A DNA stretch of 16,414 bases, taken from positions 1 through 16,414 of the forward strand of contig JAIKXO010000150.1 of assembly GCA_024684065.1 (NCBI GenBank), written 5' to 3'. Made by a program: the position numbers and the translations under genes. The notes below the pieces were generated by a model. It saw only the letters and a program-made list of their open reading frames with translations, was not told where the DNA came from and ran no database searches. Position 1 is the stretch's first letter. Each line of letters begins with the position of its first letter. Positions 1 to 6,490 of this stretch are shown piece after piece. Origin of the DNA: Lachnospiraceae bacterium. Its GTDB lineage: Bacteria > Bacillota_A > Clostridia > Lachnospirales > Lachnospiraceae.

Positions 1-468
1 GAGGTGGCCATCCGCGGGAAGGATGAGCCTGAACCAGAGCCTGAACCGGAGACCGAAAAGAAAGATAAGAAAAGCTCTTCATCCGGGGACAGCACGCCGC
101 CAAACCCCGACGCGCTGACCATCATATACATAAAGGACGGCGCCCAGGTCCCATCGGCTAGGGCCGCGAAACAGGTCCAAGGGCCGGCGGCGCAGGCCGT
201 CTTCAGCTTTGTCAGGGCGCCGGGCTGCAATGAGGCGTTCTCCTTCAACTTTATGCAGGACGGCAGAACAATTGACTACGAGCTGAAGGACGGAAAGCTT
301 ATTCTGTTCATCCCGAACGAATACCAGAGGCCGGGGAGGAAGTTCGCCCTAGTGGCGCTCAGCAAGGACGGGGTGCATTTCTATCCCGACCTCGACACAA
401 GCATGGCTACGATCACGGTGGATCTAGATCTTGCGGGATATGCGTTCGACTTAGTCTATGCAGGCTGA
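1..468 (+). CDS. 3' end of a surface/secreted protein with a shared C-terminal domain (5' partial)
   Basis: The frame is open from the first base and no signal peptide is visible, so the gene very probably begins outside the window; the GTG at 4 is not a convincing start. What remains is an acidic Glu-Pro repeat, a Lys/Ser-rich linker (about residues 8-35 of the visible part) and a C-terminal domain of about 115 residues. That domain has the landmarks AFSFN, an Ile/Pro/Glu-Tyr-Gln turn, a DGVHFYPDLDT segment and a terminal GYAFDLVYAG. The same domain ends the protein at 902-2599 and is left as a fragment at 2653-2799. I do not recognise a named family. The Pro/Glu linker and the context suggest an extracellular protein whose C-terminal module is reused among paralogs; a role in cell-surface attachment is only a guess. 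Confidence 0.8.
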   Translation, partial: EVAIRGKDEPEPEPEPETEKKDKKSSSSGDSTPPNPDALTIIYIKDGAQVPSARAAKQVQGPAAQAVFSFVRAPGCNEAFSFNFMQDGRTIDYELKDGKLILFIPNEYQRPGRKFALVALSKDGVHFYPDLDTSMATITVDLDLAGYAFDLVYAG

Positions 469-516
469 CAGGCAAGCGTTTCCTCTTGGATCATTGCTGG
501 CAAAGTAAAAAGAAAC

Positions 517-547
517 AGCTTCTGCGGTGGCTCGCAGGAGCTTTTTT
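517..547 (+). terminator. intrinsic terminator of the first surface-protein gene
   Basis: A 10-bp stem (517-526 with 533-542, one G-T pair) and a 6-nt loop are followed by T residues to 547. It lies 48 nt after the stop at 468. The 3' arm and T-run (gcaggagctttttt) are the same as those of the terminator at 2815-2857 behind the relic copy, which supports common descent of the two 3' ends. Confidence 0.85.
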
Positions 548-675
548 GATGAAATATAAGTTTGATCTAATCAAGAGGGCTGTTTCCGGAACTGCGGGCC
601 ATATAAGGCACCGCCATGGAAGGGCACCTTCCCGAAATCTTCTTTTTTGTCATATTATATATATTGCGCACGTGA

Positions 676-704
676 TTGACAGATTATTATAAGAACTATA
701 TTAT
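676..704 (+). promoter_or_regulatory. sigma-A type promoter for the 565-aa surface protein
   Basis: TTGACA at 676-681 and TATTAT at 699-704 are separated by 17 bp, close to consensus. Transcription would start near 711, about 190 nt before the start codon at 902. No other gene start lies in between, so the promoter most likely serves the gene at 902 through a long leader. Confidence 0.65.
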
Positions 705-710
705 AGAACC

Positions 711-901
711 AGTTTTTATGGAATAATCTTGACCGGCACCGGTCAGGCAGCGAGGGTGAGATTTATTATATTATTAAATATAGTTGTTTTTAGGGAACGC
801 CCGTTTCATTGTGCCCCTCGCCGGGGTGGCATCTCACACTTTGTGTAAGATAACCCACATTTAGTTGTTTGGACGTTTTTTTATGAATTGAGGTAGGTGA
901 G
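711..901 (+). promoter_or_regulatory. long structured 5' leader with alternative pairings over the start codon
   Basis: Positions 830-837 (catctcac) are perfectly complementary to 897-904 (gtgagatg), which spans the end of the Shine-Dalgarno region and the ATG. Positions 831-837 can instead pair with an upstream gtgagat at 756-762. A further arm at 750-756 (gcgaggg) is complementary to 815-821 (ccctcgc), and 814-817 can pair with 823-826 in a local CCCC/GGGG hairpin. A dyad TGACCG/CGGTCA lies at about 730-745. The layout resembles a riboswitch or protein-controlled leader in which the start codon is either sequestered or freed. I do not recognise a known riboswitch class. The pairings are seen; regulation is inferred. 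Ribosome site: GAGGT at 890-894. Confidence 0.4.
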
Positions 902-2599
902 ATGAAAAATGTGATAGTTAAAGCATCATCAAAGGCACCGGTATTGTTCGCGGCGCTTTTTTTCTTTGCGTTGTTTTCCTTTGCAAAACCTGTGGAAGTG
1001 AAGGCAGAAACGAAAACTTTTCATGGAAATGTATCTAATAGCCAATTTAGAGATGGTGATGAGATATGGATTGATGGTGATACAACTATAAATATCAATA
1101 GTAATGTGACAATAAATAGTCTTACTACTACAGGGGGTCCTTGGACAATCACAATAAAAGGAAATGCAGAGAATACTTTAACGTGTGTCGGATCTATCGG
1201 TTTAGGTTATGACAGTTTGATCATGGAGAGCGGTAATATTCGTATTGATCGTGGCATTTTCCGTAATATAACTATAAATGGGGGAACAATTGAAGCGTCT
1301 GTTAATGATACATATAATGCTTTATATGCAAATAATTTAATAATAATAAGAGGAGGAAATGTTAAGGCAAGTAGCATTGGAAATGATGGTTCATGTGGCA
1401 TTGTCGCTGAGAACGATATAACGATTTCGGGAGGGGAAATTGAAGCTATTGGAAAAACAGATGGGATATATTCTTATGGAAACGTCAGTATATCCGGTGG
1501 TAACACTATAGTAAAAGCAAAAACAACAAGTGACAATACAAATTATTATAGTATAGAGGCACATGGCCGGGTTACTATAGAAGATCCTCTTATGGTTACC
1601 GACCCTGCAGGTGGCGGGGTAAGTTCAGATGGGAAATACATTGCGACAACGGCAGGAGGAACCGAAAGGGCCACCCAGGCAGAAATAAGGCGCCCTAAAC
1701 ATTCTATAACCGTTGCAAATGACGGACACGGAACCGGAACAGCGGATCCGAATAATGCGCCCGGCGATGCTACAATAAGGCTTTCCGCAACTCCTGAAAA
1801 TGGTTATGTATTTGATGAATGGACATCGGAGGATGGTGTCACGTTTGCAGACTCCAAGATCGCTGATACAACATTCAGGATGCTGGATCGAAATGTAACC
1901 GTAAAGGCGAACTTTAAGCAGGAGATACCGACTGAGCAAAAATGCACGATAACCTTTGATAAAAACGGCGGTTCAGGAAGTCTGAGCCCTCAGGAGGTAA
2001 ATAAAGGGATTGCGACAAAGCTTAAGAAGAACACATTTACTCGTGACCATTATGATTTCAGGAACTGGAATACGAAGAGTGATGGCAGCGGTACGAGCTA
2101 TGCCGATGAGGGCGACATCACGGCCGATACCGATCTGACCTTGTATGCCCAGTGGAAAGAATCCGGCGGGAGGGGAGAAAAGATCGAGGGAGGCAGAGAG
2201 AAAGACCATACCCCGCCGTCCTGGGTACTGAACCCGAACGAGAAGCAGGCGCTCGGCATAACATATACTGGGCTTGCCCCGGGAACCACTGCGGGATACC
2301 AGGAGCAGGGCGAGGCAGCGAAAGCGCTTTTGGCCGCCGCTGTCCCGAAAGGGTGGACCAAGGCTTTTTCATTCAACCTCTTAAACGGAGGAGTTCCCGA
2401 TCAGACATTGAAGCTCGGTACGCTCACCATGTTCATCCATCCCGAGTGGCAGAAGGCGGGAAGGCAGTATGCGATGCTTTCGCTTGACAGGTACGGGAAC
2501 GTCGCCTTCCTGCCGGACATAGATACGGATCCCATTAGGTGCACCGTTAACCTTAACTTCGAAGGATACGCCCTGGATGTACTGTATAAGGATCCGTGA
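902..2599 (+). CDS. secreted modular surface protein: beta-helix-like region, InlB-type and Flg_new repeats, shared C-terminal domain
   Basis: A 565-aa protein with an N-terminal signal peptide (hydrophobic core about residues 12-28, likely cleavage near VKAET at 33-37). Residues 40-230 are rich in short Ile/Asn/Gly turns (ITINGGTIEA, ITISGGEIEA, VSISGG), as expected of a right-handed beta-helix or carbohydrate-binding-like fold. Residues about 266-339 match the divergent InlB B-repeat pattern (GYVFDEWTSEDG ... NVTVKANF). Residues 347-420 match a Listeria-Bacteroides (Flg_new) repeat (ITFDKNGGSG ... LTLYAQW). After a charged linker (421-440) comes the C-terminal domain shared with the partial gene at 1-468 (AFSFN, FIHPEWQKAGRQYAMLSL, GYALDVLY). 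There is no LPXTG motif, SLH domain or terminal membrane helix, so anchoring is unexplained. The first 200 codons are AT-rich and the last 150 GC-rich, which suggests a mosaic gene. Likely role: adhesion or surface interaction (inference). The ATG is set by GAGGT 7 nt upstream. Confidence 0.9.
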   Translation: MKNVIVKASSKAPVLFAALFFFALFSFAKPVEVKAETKTFHGNVSNSQFRDGDEIWIDGDTTININSNVTINSLTTTGGPWTITIKGNAENTLTCVGSIGLGYDSLIMESGNIRIDRGIFRNITINGGTIEASVNDTYNALYANNLIIIRGGNVKASSIGNDGSCGIVAENDITISGGEIEAIGKTDGIYSYGNVSISGGNTIVKAKTTSDNTNYYSIEAHGRVTIEDPLMVTDPAGGGVSSDGKYIATTAGGTERATQAEIRRPKHSITVANDGHGTGTADPNNAPGDATIRLSATPENGYVFDEWTSEDGVTFADSKIADTTFRMLDRNVTVKANFKQEIPTEQKCTITFDKNGGSGSLSPQEVNKGIATKLKKNTFTRDHYDFRNWNTKSDGSGTSYADEGDITADTDLTLYAQWKESGGRGEKIEGGREKDHTPPSWVLNPNEKQALGITYTGLAPGTTAGYQEQGEAAKALLAAAVPKGWTKAFSFNLLNGGVPDQTLKLGTLTMFIHPEWQKAGRQYAMLSLDRYGNVAFLPDIDTDPIRCTVNLNFEGYALDVLYKDP

Positions 2600-2652
2600 T
2601 GAGGGACGCAACTTTTTAATTATTAACTGTCCTCTTGACGGGTAGCACACCT

Positions 2653-2799
2653 TACCAGAAGGCGGGGAGGAAGTTCGCCCTGGTCGCGCTTGGCAGTGAC
2701 GGGGTGCATTTCTACCTGGATACCGATACCAGCGTGGACACGATCACAGTGGATCTGGACTTGAATGGATATGTGTTTGACGTGGTCTATGCAGACTGA
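2653..2799 (+). pseudogene. orphan fragment of the shared C-terminal domain
   Basis: Reading from the tac at 2653 gives 48 codons plus a TGA (YQKAGRKFALVAL ... GYVFDVVYAD). It aligns without gaps to the last 147 nt of the gene ending at 468; a hand count gives about 115 of 147 identical bases. The frame opens only at 2620 and has no ATG and no ribosome site, so it is a relic or a silent cassette and not an independent gene. It sits 54 nt after the stop of the intact paralog and keeps its own terminator. Its protein is closer to the first gene than to its immediate neighbour. Confidence 0.85.
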
Positions 2800-2814
2800 A
2801 TAATAGAATGAAGG

Positions 2815-2857
2815 GCTCCTGCGATGTGTCTTATGTGACACTTGCAGGAGCTTTTTT
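2815..2857 (+). terminator. intrinsic terminator behind the relic copy
   Basis: The outer stem gctcctgc/gcaggagc and inner stem gtgtc/gacac are followed by six T residues (2852-2857). It probably also ends transcription of the gene at 902-2599, which has no closer terminator. Confidence 0.85.
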
Positions 2858-3527
2858 AAGTGATGGGGAGCGCGAGGATTCGTATAGAGCACGGCGGCGG
2901 CCATGAGGCGCAGGCCAAAGCATTCAAAGAAGCGGGCGCGAGCTGTGCCGGAAGAAGGATATGCATGGCTTTATGAAGGATGACAAGCTGGAACGCAGGC
3001 CCCCGCAGTGAAGCGGTATCCTCCGGTTTACGCCGGCGCGGGGCGGAGCCGGACGGGCTGCCTGTCCGAAAGGAATCCAGCAATAGCAAGGCTTCGGACG
3101 TGTTTGACGGGTAAAAATGCATCTTCAATAGAATAAAAAAATGCATATATATGATAAATAATTGTGGAAATAATAAAAGAGGTGGCAAAAACCCGTCAAA
3201 CCTGTCAGAAGACAGGAAAAGCTAGTAAAATCAAGCCCTGAAGCAGGCGGGGAAGCTTAATTACCTGTCCGAAAGACGTCCAAAGATCCGTCCAGACGGC
3301 GTGTTCCGTCGCAGATGCAATGATGGCGCACACTCCTGTGGACGCAGAAGACGCCCCGGCCCCGCCCATACCAAGAGGGAGACACGGCCGCCCGCAAGGC
3401 CTTAAAAAACTGGGCAGATTGATATCCGATCCGCGGGCAGGCATTGTTTCCCGGGACGGGGTTCATTTCATTCTGGGCTCTCTCGTGACAAGAGGCTGGT
3501 TCCATACTGTCATGGACTAAAGAATCC
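2858..3527. other. 670-base stretch without a convincing gene
   Basis: GC-rich flanks (2860-3100 and 3240-3500) surround an AT-rich core (3110-3190). Short open frames exist on both strands but none has a ribosome site or a recognisable domain. Relic-like signs are: a 37-codon frame from 2863; a repeated cctgtccgaaag (3061-3072 and 3264-3275) that reads LSER(N/R)P in both places; and the end of a frame at about 3457-3480 that reads SRDGVHF, like the SKDGVHF of the shared C-terminal domain. Best described as decayed sequence. Confidence 0.5.
3102..3201. repeat. 11-bp perfect inverted repeat around an AT-rich core
   Basis: gtttgacgggt at 3102-3112 is the exact reverse complement of 3191-3201; the interval is 78 bp. 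The core carries two copies of aaaaatgcat. The size (100 bp) and form would suit a small non-autonomous element, but I see no clear target-site duplication, so this is only a candidate. Confidence 0.4.
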
Positions 3528-3528
3528 G

Positions 3529-3560
3529 AAAAAGAGATCCAGCCGGCCGGCCGGATCTCT
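3529..3560 (-). terminator. intrinsic terminator of the S41-like lipoprotein gene
   Basis: Arms agagatcc (3533-3540) and ggatctct (3553-3560) enclose a GC-rich, self-complementary ccggccgg segment. Read on the minus strand the hairpin is followed by a T-run (complement of the A residues at 3529-3533). It lies about 25 nt beyond the minus-strand stop. Confidence 0.8.
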
Positions 3561-3585
3561 TATAAAAAGATAATCAAATATAAGT

Positions 3586-5376
3586 TCAGTACAGAGTATT
3601 AATATAATCTGTGAGCGCCTCACGGTCATAAAACTTCCCGGGACTGCTGATAGTATAGTCCGGATCCGCTCCCCGATCGATATCATAAAGGGAGCCATTC
3701 TTTAAAAAGGACATGCGTCTTGATGCAGAAATATTGAAGGAGGTGCCCCAGGCGGATGAGATACGCTGTACCACACAGCTTCCGCCGCCGGAAGTCCGGC
3801 CCATCAGGGTAACTTTACCGGACTGCTTGAATACATTGGGTACCAGGTTTCCGCAGGAAAAGCTCACAGGAGAGATCAGACAATAAAGATTCTTATCCGT
3901 GATAGTATCCTTTTCGTCAAACTTCCTGTCGAGATTCACATCTGCCCAATAATCCGTGTTGGCCATTGCGCCGGTAAAACTATCCCGGAGGCTTATGTTT
4001 GCCTTGCCAAGGCACCAGGCGATCAGATAAGCAGCCGTATCCACGGATCCTCCGGTGTTGCAGCTCAGATCGATCACTACGTTCTCGATGGGACTGTCCT
4101 CACGTGTGATCTGTTCATGAGCCTTGATGACCATGGCGATCGTATCTTCATAGGGGATATCCTGCTTGTTCTCGTATCCGTAGTAATCCTCATATTTATT
4201 CGCCAGCATATCAAATGAGTCAAAGGTGATATAGGCTGTGTTGCCCACTTCTTCATAAACCGGAACAGTATCGGGGTATTTTTCGGCCCGGGCCTGCGTC
4301 TGTATTTCACGATGCTCTATAAAGCTCGCAATCGAGGGCCCTCTTTCGGCTTTATAATCAATGGAGCCTGTCAGGTAGGAGAAGGCTCCGAAGCTGGAAT
4401 GCAGATCGTCGATGTACATGTTGATCAGGTTATAGATTGCCTTGTCGGCATTTTCGGGATCTCTGTCAAGAAGCATCTCTTTAAAGCCGATCTCATGGAA
4501 CAGCTGATCAAAGCTTTCTATTTCATGGACCTCTTTTAATCCGTATAAGCTGTCCAACATCAGACAAAGCTCACTATAACCATATTTCGCCAGCTCCTCG
4601 CTACGCATTCCGGTTGGTGCCGAGTAGTAGACCTCGTCATCACGCGATATTCCAAGAGGCGTCAGATTTAAGGCCAGACCATTGAAGAAGCTGTTGATGG
4701 AAGTACTGGGTGCCAGGGTGAAGTCACACATAGTCTGAAGAGGAACCAGATACAGCCCGTCCTGACAGATCAGATCAATATCATAATCCCCCAGACGAAG
4801 TACAAGCTCCTCGCCGTAGCGGTCAAAGCTGTAGTCGTCGCTTTTCTTCATCAAAGAAGATTCACCTGCTTCGTTAAAACAACTTGCGGACGTGAAGTCC
4901 AGAAGGGTGGACATATTAGGAAGTTTCATAAAAAAGTTATAATCAACAAACTCAAAGGTATTCTTATCGAAATCAATGACCATGGGATATCCTGTCTCAC
5001 GGGTGTAGGTGGCTACCGGACCGTTTGTCTCTAGGGTGAGCTCATAGCCTGGTTGCTCACCGCCATCTGTATTGATCATGTTAAGCAGATCCATCCAATC
5101 GTTAAGCTCTACATAAGGCAGATCCTTTACCCCGTCCAGAAAATAGAGCGTCATTTCGGCTCCCAGATCCTGTCCCATTAAATATAAGGGAAATGCAGTG
5201 CCAGTGATCTCATGCGTTACCGTTTCTTCTGCAGTGTCCGCAGTGAGTGGCTGATCAGCATTGAAAAGGGCATCGATATCTGATGGGGTAATATTCACGC
5301 TGATACCGGGACCACTGCAGGCAGTAAGGCTCAGGACGAGAGAAAGTGCCATGGTTAAGGCAATAATTTTTTTCAC
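3586..5376 (-). CDS. S41-type peptidase-like lipoprotein
   Basis: A 596-aa protein with a lipoprotein signal peptide (MKKIIALTMA..., lipobox LTAC, modified Cys20). Residues 21-300 are a large domain I cannot name. The C-terminal third has the layout of family S41 (C-terminal/tail-specific) serine peptidases: DDLHSSF at 323-328 (the D-x-H motif before the core), NTAYITFDSF at 379-388, VVIDLSCNTGG at 433-443 (usually D-L-R-x-N-x-G-G), and SPVSFSCGN at 502-510 with Ser507 as the probable nucleophile. No PDZ domain is evident between the N-terminal domain and the core. Expected role: extracytoplasmic proteolysis on the outer face of the membrane; the substrate is unknown. The start is the GTG at 5376, fixed by GAGGAGG at 5386-5392, nine nt upstream. 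It is a single-gene unit with its own promoter and terminator. Confidence 0.85.
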   Translation of the reverse strand: MKKIIALTMALSLVLSLTACSGPGISVNITPSDIDALFNADQPLTADTAEETVTHEITGTAFPLYLMGQDLGAEMTLYFLDGVKDLPYVELNDWMDLLNMINTDGGEQPGYELTLETNGPVATYTRETGYPMVIDFDKNTFEFVDYNFFMKLPNMSTLLDFTSASCFNEAGESSLMKKSDDYSFDRYGEELVLRLGDYDIDLICQDGLYLVPLQTMCDFTLAPSTSINSFFNGLALNLTPLGISRDDEVYYSAPTGMRSEELAKYGYSELCLMLDSLYGLKEVHEIESFDQLFHEIGFKEMLLDRDPENADKAIYNLINMYIDDLHSSFGAFSYLTGSIDYKAERGPSIASFIEHREIQTQARAEKYPDTVPVYEEVGNTAYITFDSFDMLANKYEDYYGYENKQDIPYEDTIAMVIKAHEQITREDSPIENVVIDLSCNTGGSVDTAAYLIAWCLGKANISLRDSFTGAMANTDYWADVNLDRKFDEKDTITDKNLYCLISPVSFSCGNLVPNVFKQSGKVTLMGRTSGGGSCVVQRISSAWGTSFNISASRRMSFLKNGSLYDIDRGADPDYTISSPGKFYDREALTDYINTLY

Positions 5377-5431
5377 TTATTAAATCCTCCTCGTATTGTG
5401 AAATCTTTATAAACTGATATACATCCATTCC

Positions 5432-5460
5432 AGTATATCCCACTTCCCATTTCAAAGCAA
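5432..5460 (-). promoter_or_regulatory. promoter of the S41-like lipoprotein
   Basis: On the minus strand TTGCTT (5460-5455) and TATACT (5437-5432) are 17 bp apart, 55 nt upstream of the GTG start. Confidence 0.5.
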
Positions 5461-5531
5461 CATATTACTCGAGCCAATCCCGCAATCGATCCCGCAACAG
5501 ATTTATTATTAGGTCAAGAAAAGTTTATGGG

Positions 5532-5861
5532 TTAAGGAGGTATATAATGAGATTTGATGGTCACGAAAGACAGTTCGCCTTCCTTGTCCTGATCGAGAAT
5601 ATCCAGAAGCCGGCACGCCGGGTCTGTTGGGTATGTTCGCCCCAATTCCCATGCCTCAACAGTTTTTTTGGACACCCCCATATAATTTGCAAATACTGCC
5701 TGCGTCATGCCTGATTTGTTACGGATAGATTTTATCTGTTCATTTGAGTATTTTGTCACAGGAGCGATCAAAAATACCGTTGTCTTTGCTTTGCCGGTAC
5801 CCTTTTCAAAATCAATGGCTTCCTGCAACCCTTCCCTTAAATCTTCAAAACGTGAACTCAT
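5532..5861 (-). CDS. HigA-like helix-turn-helix antitoxin
   Basis: A 109-aa protein. The N-terminal helical segment (FEDLREGLQEAIDFEKG) and the XRE-type helix-turn-helix at about residues 46-80 (IRNKSGMTQAVFANYMGVSKKTVEAWE) match antitoxins paired with RelE/HigB-like toxins; the protein is of normal length. Such antitoxins bind the toxin and repress their own promoter. The gene follows the toxin remnant directly: the original toxin stop (TAA, 5867-5865) is three nt before the ATG. AAGG eight nt before the ATG is the ribosome site. Because the toxin is broken, the protein may persist as a stand-alone regulator (inference). Confidence 0.85.
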   Translation of the reverse strand: MSSRFEDLREGLQEAIDFEKGTGKAKTTVFLIAPVTKYSNEQIKSIRNKSGMTQAVFANYMGVSKKTVEAWELGRTYPTDPACRLLDILDQDKEGELSFVTIKSHYIPP

Positions 5862-5864
5862 GTT

Positions 5865-6078
5865 TTACGCCTTCTGTTCTCCAGCGGAAATCGCACTTTT
5901 CTCGTACTTTTCTGATGCTTCCCGTTCCTTCTATTACTGGTCCTGATATTGGATCCTTTAGCCGCATTATCTGAAGGGAGAGTAGTTCATCTTCGCCTAA
6001 ACCAATTTCTTTCCAGTGTTTGGAAAATAACGGCACTTCTATAAAAGTTCTTATCAGTTTATCTTCGTAATTATCCAT
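5865..6078 (-). pseudogene. RelE/HigB-like toxin with an internal deletion
   Basis: The frame from the ATG at 6078 encodes the N-terminal half typical of RelE/HigB (PF06296-like) toxins: RTFIEVPLFSKHW, a helical segment, then PVIEGTGSIRKVR, which matches the family's I-x-G-T-G-G-L-R-K-V-R. The next expected block (basic GK-x-GGARVIYY core) is absent. The +1 frame instead reads YEKSAISAGEQKA and a stop, which looks like the family's usual C-terminal Y-x-K-S/N-E-x-x-x-L-x-x-x-E-x-K end. About 30 codons thus seem to have been lost in a deletion that also shifted the frame; the present frame runs on as a 77-residue product overlapping the antitoxin start. It is very probably inactive. The alternative is a sequencing error plus an unusual short toxin, which I find less likely. 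Confidence 0.75.
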
Positions 6079-6084
6079 GCCTAT

Positions 6085-6113
6085 ATTATATACCCTATTT
6101 TGTAGGGTATTAA
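6085..6113 (-). promoter_or_regulatory. toxin-antitoxin promoter with an operator palindrome in its spacer
   Basis: taccctattttgtagggta at 6091-6109 has perfect 7-bp arms. On the minus strand TATAAT (6090-6085) follows it directly and a weak TTAATA (-35) precedes it at 17 bp, so the palindrome fills the spacer. This fits autorepression by the downstream HigA-like protein. The predicted transcript start falls at or near the ATG at 6078, so the toxin mRNA would have almost no leader. Confidence 0.6.
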
Positions 6114-6460
6114 GACAGTGATTTAACTAAATCAATACGTGCTTTGATCCTGAAAACGTTGACTTTTTATATGAAGATGCTAATATAGCTTTATTTAGGG
6201 CTCTACCCACTGCCGGAATTAGCGGAGGGTCAAGAGAACAGCCGTCCTAATCTTGTCCAGCCATCAATTGAATGGTATAACCGGAGAAGACAGGTATATA
6301 GCTATTGTCGCGATAGGAGCGTTTTTGATGATTGTCATAATATCTACTGCCACTCGGAGGTCTGCGACGAGATCGACATGGATATCCTCGAGAAGGCCCT
6401 CTGAGCCCTGAAGAGGGATTGGAAAATACTTTAGCGTACTAAAGTGTACTAGCTTAAAAA
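6114..6460. other. intergenic stretch with relics and a small palindrome
   Basis: No intact gene. It contains the possible membrane-anchor relic at 6271-6411 and a 7-bp perfect inverted repeat (ACTTTAG at 6428-6434, CTAAAGT at 6439-6445) of operator or small-hairpin type. Several tac/gta repeats follow it. Confidence 0.5.
6271..6411 (+). pseudogene. possible relic of a C-terminal membrane anchor
   Basis: The frame reads NGITGEDRYIAIVAIGAF, continues hydrophobic to about 6350 and ends ATRR before a ragged tail to the TGA at 6409. A TG(E/D)D-like motif, a hydrophobic helix and two arginines are the order seen in sortase-anchored protein tails, but the full LPxTG is missing and there is no start or upstream open frame. 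Another frame over the same bases ends in CDEIDMDILEKAL, so chance cannot be excluded. Confidence 0.25.
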
Positions 6461-6463
6461 ATG

Positions 6464-6485
6464 AAAAAAGCCCGCAACCACGGGC
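6464..6485 (-). terminator. small terminator next to the tRNA-end remnant
   Basis: Stem gcccg/cgggc (6470-6474 with 6481-6485); on the minus strand it is followed by six T residues. It lies five nt past the tRNA 3' end remnant on the same strand, the normal place for a tRNA gene terminator. Confidence 0.6.
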
Positions 6486-6490
6486 AAAAA

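Noticed and set aside
486..692. 68-aa open frame after the first gene
   Set aside because: It runs through the terminator hairpin and the promoter of the next gene and has no ribosome site or recognisable domain.
845..882. Intrinsic terminator in the leader (T-run 876-882)
   Set aside because: I found no stable GC-rich hairpin directly before the T-run, so attenuation by termination is not supported; start-codon sequestration fits better.
2856..3188. 110-aa minus-strand open frame
   Set aside because: No start context and no domain; it crosses the inverted repeat and the terminator side and is a chance frame in GC-rich DNA.
3320..3520. 66-aa plus-strand open frame
   Set aside because: No ribosome site and mostly low-complexity Pro/Arg sequence; only the short SRDGVHF reading is of interest and it is noted as a possible relic.
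5535..5570. GGAGG followed by ATG at 5547 on the plus strand
   Set aside because: It is the reverse of the last codons of the minus-strand antitoxin gene and the plus-strand frame stops soon after.
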